Shown here in pieces: positions 37,342 to 48,917 of a DNA stretch of 64,000 nt. This DNA comes from Tyto alba (taxonomy: Eukaryota; Chordata; Aves; Strigiformes; Tytonidae), in NCBI RefSeq assembly GCF_018691265.1, contig NW_024881296.1:13113427-13177426 (forward strand), in the 5' to 3' direction. The position numbers and the translations under genes were made by a program. How positions within the stretch are numbered: the first letter of the stretch is position 1; each line of letters begins with the position of its first letter. The notes under the pieces are model-generated. The model had not been told where the DNA came from and did no database searches. It saw only the letters and a list, made by a program, of their open reading frames with translations.

Positions 37342-40300
37342 ACAATGTAAGCTTAAGAGAACATACTTTTCTTCCAATTAAAATTAATCTAGTTTTTTGT
37401 ATTGCATAAGCAGCATACATATACATGAAACCAAAACATAAATGAGCAAAAAAGGGCATTTTTTGAAATTATTAGCTCTAGGAGACATACCGATTCAAAA
37501 AAATTAAAATCTTTTTCTCTCGTTATTAGAAATTCTGATAAGAGATAATTGCAGGAGTGAGTCCACAGAGATTTGGTTGCTCCTCATTGTGAACTCACAT
37601 CCCCAGCAGCAGTAAACAAGACACGCACACATCAAGGACAGACTTTACTTCACAGCAACAAGCCTGTGAAAACCTAGAGGTCATTTATTTCTACCAGTTG
37701 GAATGAATATGAAGGACTCATCACAAGATGAAGCCAAAACGCCTGCTCTAGGAAAGGCTACTAAAAGTTTGTGGCAAAATTGGAAGCATTTCAAAGCTGA
37801 GAGAAGTTTCTAACCTCACCTGCTCACAGAATGGGGCAGAATGGCAGGGCAGGAGGAGGTTTCTGTTGCGGAGATCTGGTGGAAAGCACAGCCGGGATGA
37901 CATTACTAAACCTGCAACCACCGATTAAACATTGTCTTAAGGTAAAAATTCTACACAATGAGCTTATGCAGGCATTACAATTTGTAGCTAAGTTATTATC
38001 TGCAATAAACGGATAAGCATTCATTAACTTCTGAGCATGAGACAACTGGCAAGCTATTTCATGCCTCAAAGAATTTACAGCAAAAGGGAGAGGTAAACAC
38101 ACAGTGCAGGTGACTCTGTATCTGGAAAATAAAATTAATATTTAAAATTGCCATTATCTTCCAGCTCTAAAATAGATCGACATCGAGATATCCCAACAAA
38201 TGCAGTTTTTTAACCTGATATGAATCCTTAGGGGCTATCGAGCAGAAAAACAAGCATAATCTTCCAATTAATAACAAACAGCTAATAGTAAAGTACTTTT
38301 CAGTAGAAATTAATTTTATAAGGAAAACCTATATGAACACATGAGAATAAGTACCAAATACGTGCTTCACAAGAAGCAGCGCTAAGTACAAGGGTCATAA
38401 AATAGTATGTGTACAGACAGTTACAGCTTATAAGACTCCATGGGGGGAGGTTAAAAAGAAGATATGAAAATTAAAAATTAATAAGTCTATAGTAGAGTTG
38501 TCTGAACAGACTTATTCCCAAAGTCACAATTCCCAAGGCAATCTCTAAGGACAAGGAATTTGATTCCATAATTTATTCTGAAGCACATGGGAGTTCTGTA
38601 AATTATTTCATCTGCCTCAAAGCAGATTAATAAGGGAAAGAATGCTGCAGAAGTGACCAGAGCCCTACACCAGATCCCCCCAACAGAGAGCCAAACATCA
38701 CTATATTATGTGCACATGAAACACTGACATTGCTGAGCTACCTGTTCAAAGGCAGAATGTGTCCTTTAATAATTCAATTCCTCCCGAGACTCAGGAACAA
38801 GATGAGAGGCTAAAAACAACTTTGACACGGAATATTCAGAATTGCAGGTAACGTCCACATCCATTGGTTACGGCCTGTGATACCCGCGTGCTCTTCCACC
38901 ACCAGACAGCATCACCACCCCAGTGCCACCATGCAAACAGCCCCAGAATCTCCAGCTACGTGTCTAGCGTTGGTGCTTCCATCCCACAGCTCTCCCAGAC
39001 AAATACAAAGACACAACTTTCTACTGCCCGGCCTAAAATCCAGTTCCCTCCATACCAGTTTGCATGCAAGCTCTTAGAAATCTTTTCCATTAAGAAATCC
39101 TGTTCATTTAAAACACTTTTATCCTCTCCTTAAGATACTTCTCAACTTGAGGAAATTCAAATCTTGTACAGAAATTATGAATTTCTTCCCAGACCTGTAT
39201 TTTCCACTTCCCCTTCAATCCTTTTAAGTGTTCCCACCAGTCACACAGAAGGGCCACAGCCTTATAAGCTTCCAGGGAAATTAAGGACTGTAGGTCTCAC
39301 CTTTCAAAAATCTGCACATGCAAAAATCAGAAAGCATGTTTCATAACCCTTCATACCATACATATGTTGTTACTTTAGTTTCCATCTGCTGAATTCTCTC
39401 TTTCATTTGGTGATTTATATCACAATATCATCAACAGCAGACCAGTACTTTAAAAAACTGATGTGTTCTTCCTTTATGATCAGTTTTTCCCAGAAATATT
39501 AACTACCCCCTTCTGCTTAGAGCCCTAAACAGCGCTCTAGGTTACATCTCATGGCCCATCTCAGGTAAACAATTTTTCACACCGATGCTTTCTTTAGTCT
39601 GTTGTAATTCAGACTCCACCGGCCCCTGTTCTGTTCTTCTACAGTATCAGTGAGGTTGCTTTTACTCTACATGTACACTTTTTTCTTGGCCGAAGAACAA
39701 GAAAGTTTCACAGCTTTTGAAGCTGGAAGAAACCATTCTATGATCTAGCACCATAGTATTCTAATCTGGCAAACTGAATGGGCCATGAAGTTTCACACAA
39801 CAAAGCTTTCAGTTCTGGCAGAATTTGGATGTATTTTAGCAATTTTAAAATGGCACATTCGTTCTAAATATATGTATAAACCTGTTGGCATTGGACTTTT
39901 TCCTAGTGGTACTATTAAATTTATAGCAGTTATGCCTTCTGCTGCCTACAATCACTTTTTAAGATGTTCAAGTGGGCTAAGGTCAAATGTTGCACTTAAG
40001 GTGATACAAAACTATGTCATTAAAATATTTTCTATTTTACATGCTTTCAACAACTTCTAATCATATGGGTGAATGCAATAAACTTCAAATTTCTATCAAA
40101 CAGGTAAGCAAGGACAGACTTTACTCAATTTCACAAATTAAGCCAGTGACAAACCAAGGGCTGTAATCCTCCAATTATGTATCTGAATTACAAGGTCATC
40201 CTTCATCTATTGTGTTCATCATACATGCATTAAAATATACCCATCAGCTGAAAATATCTTCAGTTTCATACACAAGCAAGACAAATTAAAAAGGAGGCAA

Positions 40301-41544
40301 GCGCTGCCATTCTTTGCTTTGATCAACCCCATCCCAAACTGTGTTTGCAGCTTGTCTGCGAAGGCCTCGTCTGGTGGCAGAAAGGGAGAAAAATGACAAC
40401 CAGCCCTTACAAGTGAGAAATCTTACCATAGCCTCTTCAGATAAAAACATAAGTAAAGTGACATGCAAAGGGGATTTCTATAAAAGCAGTGAAGTGGAAC
40501 AGAAGGGCAAACTTTTCCTGAAACACTGAATAAATCAAACACCATAAAAATAAATCTGTGTAAGTCTTGATAAACCCAAATAACTTCCTAATCAGTGAGA
40601 AGTTAGTTGAATACGTATTTCAGCACAAACACACACATTGCTTTCTAGACATTTATGTATTTTTAATCTGAAATCCTATAAGTGGCATTAAGTGAATCCA
40701 GCATGTGTTATGTTTTATATACAGGCAGCAGGAATCTCCAGTCAGCACACTTTTTGTTAGAAAGGTGAGTCCCAGTAAAGCAACCCCACCCCAAATTTCC
40801 ACAAAGTCTTTAGAGAGGCCTGATTGTTTTGCATACAATGCTCAGCATGTCCACACTCCTTAAGGAATTTAATTACAAACGTAATTTAAGTACTTTTGAC
40901 TTATCAGAACACACAATAAGGCACTGAACACATAAAATAGCTAGTGTAATTCAACCAAAATGACTGCCAAAGTGGCAAAGGCTATTAAGCGGGAACAAAA
41001 CCCACATATGAGCAATACACAGACTGACTATATGTCCAATAAAATACTAAGGACCTATTAGAAGTGGAAAAATTAACTTGATCCAGTAATTGGGTTGCTA
41101 ACTAAGAGCCTTTATAACTCTTTTGCTATTACTATGCCTGACCTGTCACTCTTTTTAGTGCTCATCAACACAATTCATCTGTCTCAGCCACAGAAAGGGG
41201 CATTCTTAGAGGAAGAGATACTATTCTGTGCTTATTTTGGGGAATAAAACTTAAACTATGGTCTTTACAAAAAATAATTCTGTAGTATATTTTATTAAAG
41301 ATAAAATACATTCGATTGCTGTATCTGTTTAACACCTGATGTCATGTATGTCCTGTGAGGATTACTGCATAGCCTCTTTTTCTCCTGGGGCAAAAATTTC
41401 AGATAAAACTATTCTCACGTGTTGAGTTTCATGCAGTATTTCAAGAAATTGTTTCCACAGCTATTCCATCTGTTGTACAGCAGTATCAACTAATAAGATG
41501 CTTTTAATATGACAAGTGGATAAAATCTGTAAATAGCTGAATAG
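37342..41544. other. Spacer between the inverted LTR pair (SMYD3 intron 1)
   Basis: 4.2 kb of AT-rich unique-looking sequence. It holds no retroviral gag, pol or env signature. With the separate target duplications of the two flanking LTRs, this shows it is not the interior of a provirus. Confidence 0.75.
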
Positions 41545-41549
41545 CCAGT

Positions 41550-42149
41550 TGTCGTGGTTTGGGCCTGATTGGCAACCAACCACCGCAGCTAATCACCCTC
41601 CCTTCCCCCTCCCCACCTGGGAATGGGGCAGGGGATTAGAGGGGTGAAGGGAGACTCGCAGGCTGAGATAAGAACAGTTTAATAATGGCAATAAAATGAG
41701 AACAATAACGATGATGGGGGAAAACAAAAAGAGATATATAAACAGGCGATGTACAGCGTAATTGCTCACCACCCGCTAACCAATATCCAGCCCGTTCCCG
41801 GCTAGCAACCCCGAGATACCAAAATCCCGCAATCGCAATCCCGGAATCGAGAGAGCTCCTTCCCAACCACCCCTCCTCTATATAGTGAGCATGACGTTCC
41901 ATGATATGGAATATTTCACTGGCCAGTTAGGGTCAGGTGCTGTGGCCGTGCTCCCTCCCTGCTCCCTGTGCCCTTGCACACGGGCAGGACATGGAGAGTC
42001 GGAGAGTCCTTGAAGTCTCGGTAGCAGCTGAAAACATCAGTGTGCTATCAGCATTCTTCTCATACCAAACCCAAAGCTAAATCCAAAACACAGCTCTCAT
42101 CTAGTCCCTGAAAAGGAATATTAACTCTATTTCAGCCCAAAATAAGACA
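41550..42149 (-). mobile_element. Solo LTR, ERVL-like, copy B (minus strand), 600 bp
   Basis: This is the same LTR subfamily as the copy at 36.7 kb, in opposite orientation, over its whole length. By eye more than nine in ten bases agree. It is flanked by its own 5-bp target duplication CCAGT (41545-41549 and 42150-42154), so it is an independent insertion. The core promoter CTATATAG at 41878-41885 is intact, unlike in copy A. The (CT) tract of copy A is only three units here. The open frame at 41636-41902 is LTR sequence and not a gene. Confidence 0.92.
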
Positions 42150-42154
42150 CCAGT

Positions 42155-45100
42155 CTCATTTGCTAAAACAACATAGACACTTACGAACTTAAATATCTGA
42201 AGTTTTCTGTGCCACTTCAATTTTTCTTTTTAATCTTTCAGTCTGGTTTTTCTTCTTCAGGAATCTTTTAACAGCTGGAGGACTTGGAGCTAACACACTA
42301 CAGAAACTGAAGTAAGCTACTCAAGGTCTAGACCTACGTCAATACCCACACAGTGCTTAGAATATCTGGATCTAGTTTGGTTGAAAAAAATCTAATTTTT
42401 TTTCAGAGGGAATTAAACTGCAATACACTAGCCTGGGACAAGCTTTTCTCATCACATACAATGTTCAGTAAAGATTCCTAGCACAATGATCTGCAAAGTG
42501 GTACTTGAATTTACTCCTCACACAAGAACAAGTTGTACAGAAATGGAGGAGGTAAAATTTTTGAGATATACCTGTATACACACCAAGTATTCCTTGGTAC
42601 ACCACTTATCAGAAGGAGCTGTAAGCTCTATTTCTGTAATGGAAAATAGCAGACAGGCCACAGCAAGAAGCAGAAGTGCTATAGTTTGTCTCCTCAGGCA
42701 GAAGTTGTACTTAAAAAAAAACCCAGAAAAACAAAACAAACAAAAAAAAAAACCACAACAACATCCAAAAAAAACCACACCAAAAAAAAAAAAAAAAACA
42801 AAACACCAACCAAACAAGACAACACTCCAGTTTGAACCTTTATGGCAAAGCAAGCTGCTTCAAGCTTTTCTTGACAAATAAATAAAAACAAGTTTTTGGC
42901 CTTTGAGGAGCATGAAATACACTGAACAAAGATTTTCGATAGGAAACAAACATAGTTTATTTCATGCTCAGTGTTTCCCAAGACAAATCTTTCCTCTTTG
43001 AGGGCAATGCTTCACCAAACATCTTGTCTCAATTTCTCTTACCCTATTCCACCATGACCCTTCCCACTACCAAGAATGCCACCAGCACAGAAATTGTCTT
43101 TTCAGGTCACTAGTACACACTCCTAGCACTTGAATGAGTCATTTGAATTAAATAGTACGAATAAACCATATTCATTTGAATTGTAAGAAAGGGCATATAG
43201 TTGATAACAGTGTTTTTACTCCCTCTTCTCTTTCAATTATGATCTTTTGTTCCTTCTCTGCACTTCCACATCACAATCACTCCTAATTACACCCATCCTT
43301 AACACACTTGCTGGCTTCTTTCCTTTGAACACTGAAACCTGACTATGCAGGCAGTGCACGAACTCTACATGAACACCCAGGCAAGCCCTCTCCAGTGAAG
43401 CCAAAAGTTGTATTTCCTACCTACTGACTGCAGGATCAGGTGCTCTGCTACTCCAAGGCCAAGACAAGAGATTACTTTAAAAAAAATATTCAGCCTTTAT
43501 TTCACTTAAGCTTGAGCAATCAAGCTAATAGCAGGGCAAGCCCTGAGCTGAAGACAGCTAGTAGCCAAAATGATAAACAGGAAAGCTAAATATTGCATAA
43601 ACAGGGGATTACAACTTGAGTTAGCATAGGAATTACTCACTGCTGTTCAACCAATTGTGTTGCTTGGAGCCAACCCCACAGTCACTGCGATACCCTTGGG
43701 AATGAATCAAAACTTTACCTTGGCCTCTAAATAAAATCTCCCATTCAGCTGCAGAGGCACGCTGTGAGAATTATAATTGCAGGAATTAAGCACAGATCCT
43801 GAAATAAGTAAAACCAGTGACAAAAAGTCAGAAAAGTCAAGACACTGCTATGTAACCAAGACATCAGACAAAAAGAAAATATTTTCTTTGTGGTAAGAAA
43901 GAAGTAAAAGTATCTGCAGTGTTTCTTTTACTAAACGGAAACTACTGGTAGAAAATGCTTCTGAGAAAGTAAAATATGGCAGAAACACAACTGGGTAAAG
44001 GAATAAAGGTGGGGCCTGATTGCCCAGAACTGATCTGGGCTACAGGGCAAAAAAAAGTCCTGCTCCACACTAATGAGCCAGTTGGTCCCGCACCCCTGAA
44101 AGCTCTGCTTCTCCTGAAAACACCCATAAGACCTTGGAAATTCCTCTAAGTGCCCTTCTTAATATCTCATTCTTAGCTACAGCAGACTAAAGGCTAGCTA
44201 CTACCAGAAGGCAGAGTCCAGCCCGTCCAACCTTGACCCACCCCTTCAAAGGCCACTTAGCTCCTCTCTCTGCCCAGCAATAATTTGATTCACGGGCACT
44301 AAGAGATTTTTCTATTTTGGTTAAGTGTGTTTACTGCCAGTTTATCTCTCTGCATTAGTATATCATAGGTCAGACAAGCACCAAAGCTGCCAGATGAGAA
44401 GCAGAAGGAGCGGGCAGGAAGGGGAGCAAGGATGTAGAGAGCAGTAAGAACACCTGCCCTTTCAGCAGCTCCTAGCCTGCACATCAGGTCGGTTGTCATG
44501 CAGATCCGTACTCCGCTTCAGAAGATGAACAGGTGGGGTGGAGAGCCAGGCCAAAAATTCTGCAAACCTCATCTATATTATTTTGAGTAACTGAAAACAA
44601 CTGTTGTAGCTGGTTCTGAAGAAGACTGTAGATTCTTCAAGGGAAAACAGCATCATCCCATACACCATACAGCCAACAGCACATCGGCTTTTGAGTACAG
44701 CCACAATGGAAGCAATCACTAACAATTAATGAATTCCAATGCCCATGGACAAGATATCAATAGTTCTTAAAGAATTTAAACAAATTCCCTAACGCAGTGT
44801 AAAACTTTCAGCAACTTACATAAAAATAAATACTTTCTCAGGAGATACCTGAAACTAATTGTGTCCTTACGTATTACATTAGCTAGAAGTTGCCCACATT
44901 TTAATCACTTATGTTCTCCCTCATAGCGCTAACTTTAATTTTGTACTTGCACAATTACAATTCACCTGAAGAAAATGAATACTAAAGATAAGCCAATTCA
45001 CAAACTTATTTTCATGGCATTATTTACCACAAGCAAAAAATATTCATGCAGAACATATTACTGTTTTAAAACACTAGTATTATGGACTGCACCATGAAGA

Positions 45101-47160
45101 AAAGAAAGATAGTATCAGGTGTGGATTCCAGATACACAGTAAAGCCTAAAATCAGAAGAATTTACAAGATGACTATGACTTAAATTGTCAGTCATAGCTT
45201 AAGAAGACAACAATTTTGATACAATGCCTTTCAAATTACAGAGCAATATAAGCATGGAAATAGTAAACACGAAATCACAACACAGTAAGACCTTTAGGGA
45301 CTTTTAAAGCATGGCTAAACTTTAATTTTCATTTTCCATAAATGACAGACATAGCAATAAACACTCAACCTGGGAGAACTTCTTTTTAACAATGCCTCTC
45401 CTTTTCCTATTTCTTTTATTATTAACAGGGGCAAAGCCAAGTTGGCAGCAGAAGGCATTAACAGCAACCCTGAGGCCACAATGCAGGGGAGGAAGGGAAG
45501 AAGGGGATGAGGAAGTACCCACACCTTACCCAAAGCAGGCCCAGAGAATCCAAAGCAGTAAGGAAGTGTTACCAGAAAGCGGTAATTAATTCAATCTCCA
45601 AGAGTCAGTTTTGGAGTGTTAGAAAGCAGGCATTCTTTATGACAGCGCCAGACACACAGGGGATAGCTCCTCCTAATGTGTGTGTGTGAGAATGAAATCA
45701 ACAAGCATTTATACTACCTTAATCATACATATTCATTGCATCTTTATCATATTCATAACTTTACCAGGAACTCATTTAGCATATGTCAGTGTCTCTTGTG
45801 CATGTCAGTTGGAGTCTTCAGGTGGTCGTCAGGGGTTCTTCAGATGAAGGCTCATAGTCTTCTTCAACTGTGTTCGCCAGTTGACCCTTACTTCTGCACA
45901 AACTCAGTCCTGTGGTCACATACATCTTGTCCTTCCAGGCTGGCCTGGTCTGGTCTTGCTGCTAATTTGCAGCTTCCTTATCTTTTTGTTTCTTTGCACC
46001 TGCCACTACAAGGCCAAACCATCTCCAGTAAGATTATGTATGAGTTCCTCATCCTACAGTTATATCCAACTATTCCTCAAAATATCTGTATTTTTTCTGC
46101 AGCACAATTGTTAAATGGTTAAAACATCTTAAATTGCTCTTAATAACTCTATTCCACAAATATCTATTTTCTACTAATCTTATTTCACAGGTATCAGATG
46201 CAGGGAGCGAGGACCAAAATACGGCACAATGGAGAGGGTTTACAGCAAATAGAACCTGAATTACATTCCCAAAACAAATCTCCAGGAGAAAGAAACAGTT
46301 GGTCAAGGAAAACACCTACCAAGGTATATTCCTAACAGCAACACAGAAAACTCCTGACCACCCTATAGGGTGCTGTGAGGGAGACAAACCAAATCAACAG
46401 GCAGGCCAAGACAACTTAGTATGAATGCTATCCTGAATGACAGAGCATCCTCCATCCCCACCTTCAACCTGTCTCTGAGCAGAAGGAAAGGGAGATGGAG
46501 TCTGTAAGTGTAATTTCTGCTAAGGGCTTTATTCATCTAGACAAGAAACCTTAGGGCCTTCTCTGGAAGAGATACTGCAGGGAAGCACAGTCAATGGTCT
46601 AGTCTGTTCACTCTTGCAGATTCTCCTGGCAACATCCTGGAAGCCACTACTCCTGTGGTTCCAGCTGGCACTAGGACAGAAAAAAGCATTTCTATCCTGC
46701 TCTTTGTAAGGTTGCTTCAACCTTCACTGTTGTGGTAAGATGACATGGAGGAGGGAGAGTATCTTCTTAGGAAAATGCTACTTTTTTTAGGCTATTAGTC
46801 ATTCAGGTACAGATAGAAACATTTCTGTTGGTGGTGATGTTTCCCAAGACCTGAGAAATCGTACATTCTCATACATCTACATGGAACCTGAAATTCTGAT
46901 TTTTTGTATAGCTCATGTCTCGCATACAATTTTGTTTCACATCCTTTATCCTTACTTCACACAAAATCAGACATATCAAGAGATAAGAGCACTGCAGTTG
47001 CACTCCTAACTGATTAGTCAGAAATGTTACATCAAGTTACAGCGTAAAATTCCCAGGATTATCCTACCTTGGAAGCATAGAAACATACCAGTTCCTAATA
47101 GTCACATTGTTTCCACACTGCAATTACCACTAATGGTATATAATTTGTTTATATTCCTCT
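42155..47160. other. SMYD3 intron 1 sequence, no gene seen
   Basis: Contains the A/C-rich tract at 42.7 kb. The rest is AT-rich. A stretch around 43540-43800 with a TAAATAAAATCTC signal followed by GC-richer sequence could be an old LTR fragment, but this is weak. Confidence 0.5.
42713..42830 (+). repeat. A/C-rich low-complexity region
   Basis: About 118 bases of A runs separated by single C or CC, with an 18-base A run near 42783-42800. The reading frames crossing it on both strands (Lys/Pro/Gln-rich or Phe/Cys-rich) are artefacts of this composition. Confidence 0.9.
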
Positions 47161-47165
47161 ACTTC

Positions 47166-47767
47166 TGTTGTCATTTCACCCCAGCCAGCAACTAAGCACC
47201 ACGCAGCTGCTTGCTCTCTCCTCCCCTCCCCCAGTGGGATGGGGAGGAGAATTGAAAAAAAAAAAAAAAACAAAACAAAACACCTCGTGGGTTGAGATAA
47301 GAACAGTTTAATACCTAAAATAAAACAAGAAAAATAATCAAAAAAATATTATCACCGTAACAGTAATGAAAAGGAACGTAACAAAAAGAGAGAGCAATGA
47401 AACCCAAGGAAGGACGAAGGGATGCACAGTGCAGGTGCTCCGCGCCCGATGCCCGAGCAGCGACCTGCCCCTCCCGGCCAGCTCCCCCCAGTTTCCACAC
47501 TGAGCGTGCCGGCCTACGGTACGGAACAGCCCTTGGGCTGCTGTGGGGCAGCTCTCCTGGCCCTGCGCCCTCCCGGCTTCTCGCACACCTGCCTGCTCAC
47601 TGGCAGAGTATGGGAAACTGAAAAGTCCTCAACTTATCCCAAGTGCTGCTCAGCAACAACTAAAGCATCAGTGTGGTATCAGCGCTCTTCTCACACTGAA
47701 TCCAAACCACAGCACTGTGCCAGCTGCTAGGGAGAAAATTAGCTCCATCCCAGCTGAAACCAGGACA
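47166..47767 (-). mobile_element. Older solo LTR, ERVL-like, minus strand, 602 bp
   Basis: Read on the minus strand it begins TGTCCTGGTTTCAGCTGGGA and ends GGGGTGAAATGACAACA, a relative of the two LTRs at 36.7 and 41.6 kb but clearly diverged. It keeps the shared ATTAAACTGTTC polyadenylation block near 47311-47300. The flanks ACTTC (47161-47165) and ACTTA (47768-47772) look like a 5-bp target duplication with one later mutation. A 16-base A run interrupts it near 47256-47271. Overlapping open frames at 47315-47773 are LTR sequence. Confidence 0.85.
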
Positions 47768-48761
47768 ACTTAATACAAGGTTATGCATCTCAAAAACTAC
47801 TGGAAATCTGTCGAACTTTGACTGTCGCTAAAGGGACATGAAACACACCATACCTCTCACACCTTAAAGATGTAATTGCCAAGAAACTCACGGCACCAAG
47901 TCATGCTGACCAACTGTAATTCATTTATGTGGTAAATCTAAGAATATTTTTTTATATATAAGTTTAAGGAATTTTTAAAACCATGTTACGCCAGTCTATT
48001 AACAAAATCATGGAAACACAACAGTCAATGAATAAAATAATAAAAAAAAAAAAAGCAGCTTTTTATATAAGCAAACTACAAAATGGGGATATTGGTTTAG
48101 ATCTAAAAAAGTGTAACTATAATACTCAACAATCTTAGTTGGATGAGAACTGAGGAAATGTTAACAATCAAAGAATGTATCATCAAATTCTAGTTTTCCA
48201 CATTTCAGTATTCCTGCAGAACAAAATACAAGTATTCCAGGAACACCCAGAGCAACAAAACAATAGGTTTTCAAGAAGCCAGCATAGTTTTAAAGCTATC
48301 ACTATGATAACCAGTGGCAGAAGTATTTTTTGGAGATAAATGAGGAGACAGTGTAGATTTTATAGCCTCACGCATTGCTGGAAGTCTCATATATGCTAAA
48401 CTTCTATCTGTGTAAAGAAAGAGCATCCCTTAACAGAGATGCTCTCTTTGGTGCTTAAGGAAGCATCTTAGATCTGTTGGTGAGCGACAACACCTTCATG
48501 GAGAAACCTCCATTGCCACAGAGACAAAATAACGAGCTCCTCTCCACTCTCAGAGTCCCAGCTGGGGGGTGAAAGAGGTACACTTGAAGGGTTAAGGCCT
48601 AGCTGACCTCAGGCAGAGCTGCACTAGACCAAGACAAGGTCACAGTGCTATGAAGGACCACACTATCACAACCATCCCCTCGTCATTCTCCTTCTGAATC
48701 AAACCCTGCTTCTCTCTACTTAAAATATTCCACACTGTGGTTATAATTTAATGGTATTTTT

Positions 48762-48842
48762 GTACCTTAAGGATGTGATTCACCTAGGCACGCGGTACTT
48801 TAAGGATGTGATAAACATAGGCATGCCGTACTTTAATAGCAG
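48762..48842. repeat. 33-bp tandem repeat, two full units and a partial third
   Basis: Units at 48762-48794 and 48795-48827 share GTAC(C/T)TTAAGGATGTGAT and a -TAGGCA-(C/T)-GC- end. A third partial unit begins GTACTTTAATAGC at 48828. An AT-rich microsatellite follows directly. Confidence 0.85.
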
Positions 48843-48863
48843 CATGCCTACTTTCATGATGAC

Positions 48864-48917
48864 AATGATAATAATAATATAATATTATTGTTATTATTAA
48901 CACTAATAATAATACAA
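48864..48917. repeat. Imperfect (TAA)n/(TTA)n microsatellite
   Basis: GATAATAATAATATAATATT is followed by a mirrored ATTATTGTTATTATT segment and further AATAAT units, giving a self-complementary AT-rich tract. Confidence 0.85.

Noticed and set aside
37342..41544. Interior of a provirus between two LTRs
   Set aside because: The LTRs face opposite directions and each has its own target duplication. The spacer shows no retroviral genes.
42486..42981. Lys/Pro-rich (plus) and Phe/Cys-rich (minus) frames
   Set aside because: Both are created by the A/C-rich low-complexity tract at 42713-42830.
45676..46122. 148-residue plus-strand frame
   Set aside because: A chance AT-rich frame with no recognisable motif. 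An overlapping frame is also open, and nothing suggests an exon.
48420..48445. 8-bp stem with 10-base loop (AGAGCATC/GATGCTCT)
   Set aside because: Short enough to be expected by chance, with no supporting context.
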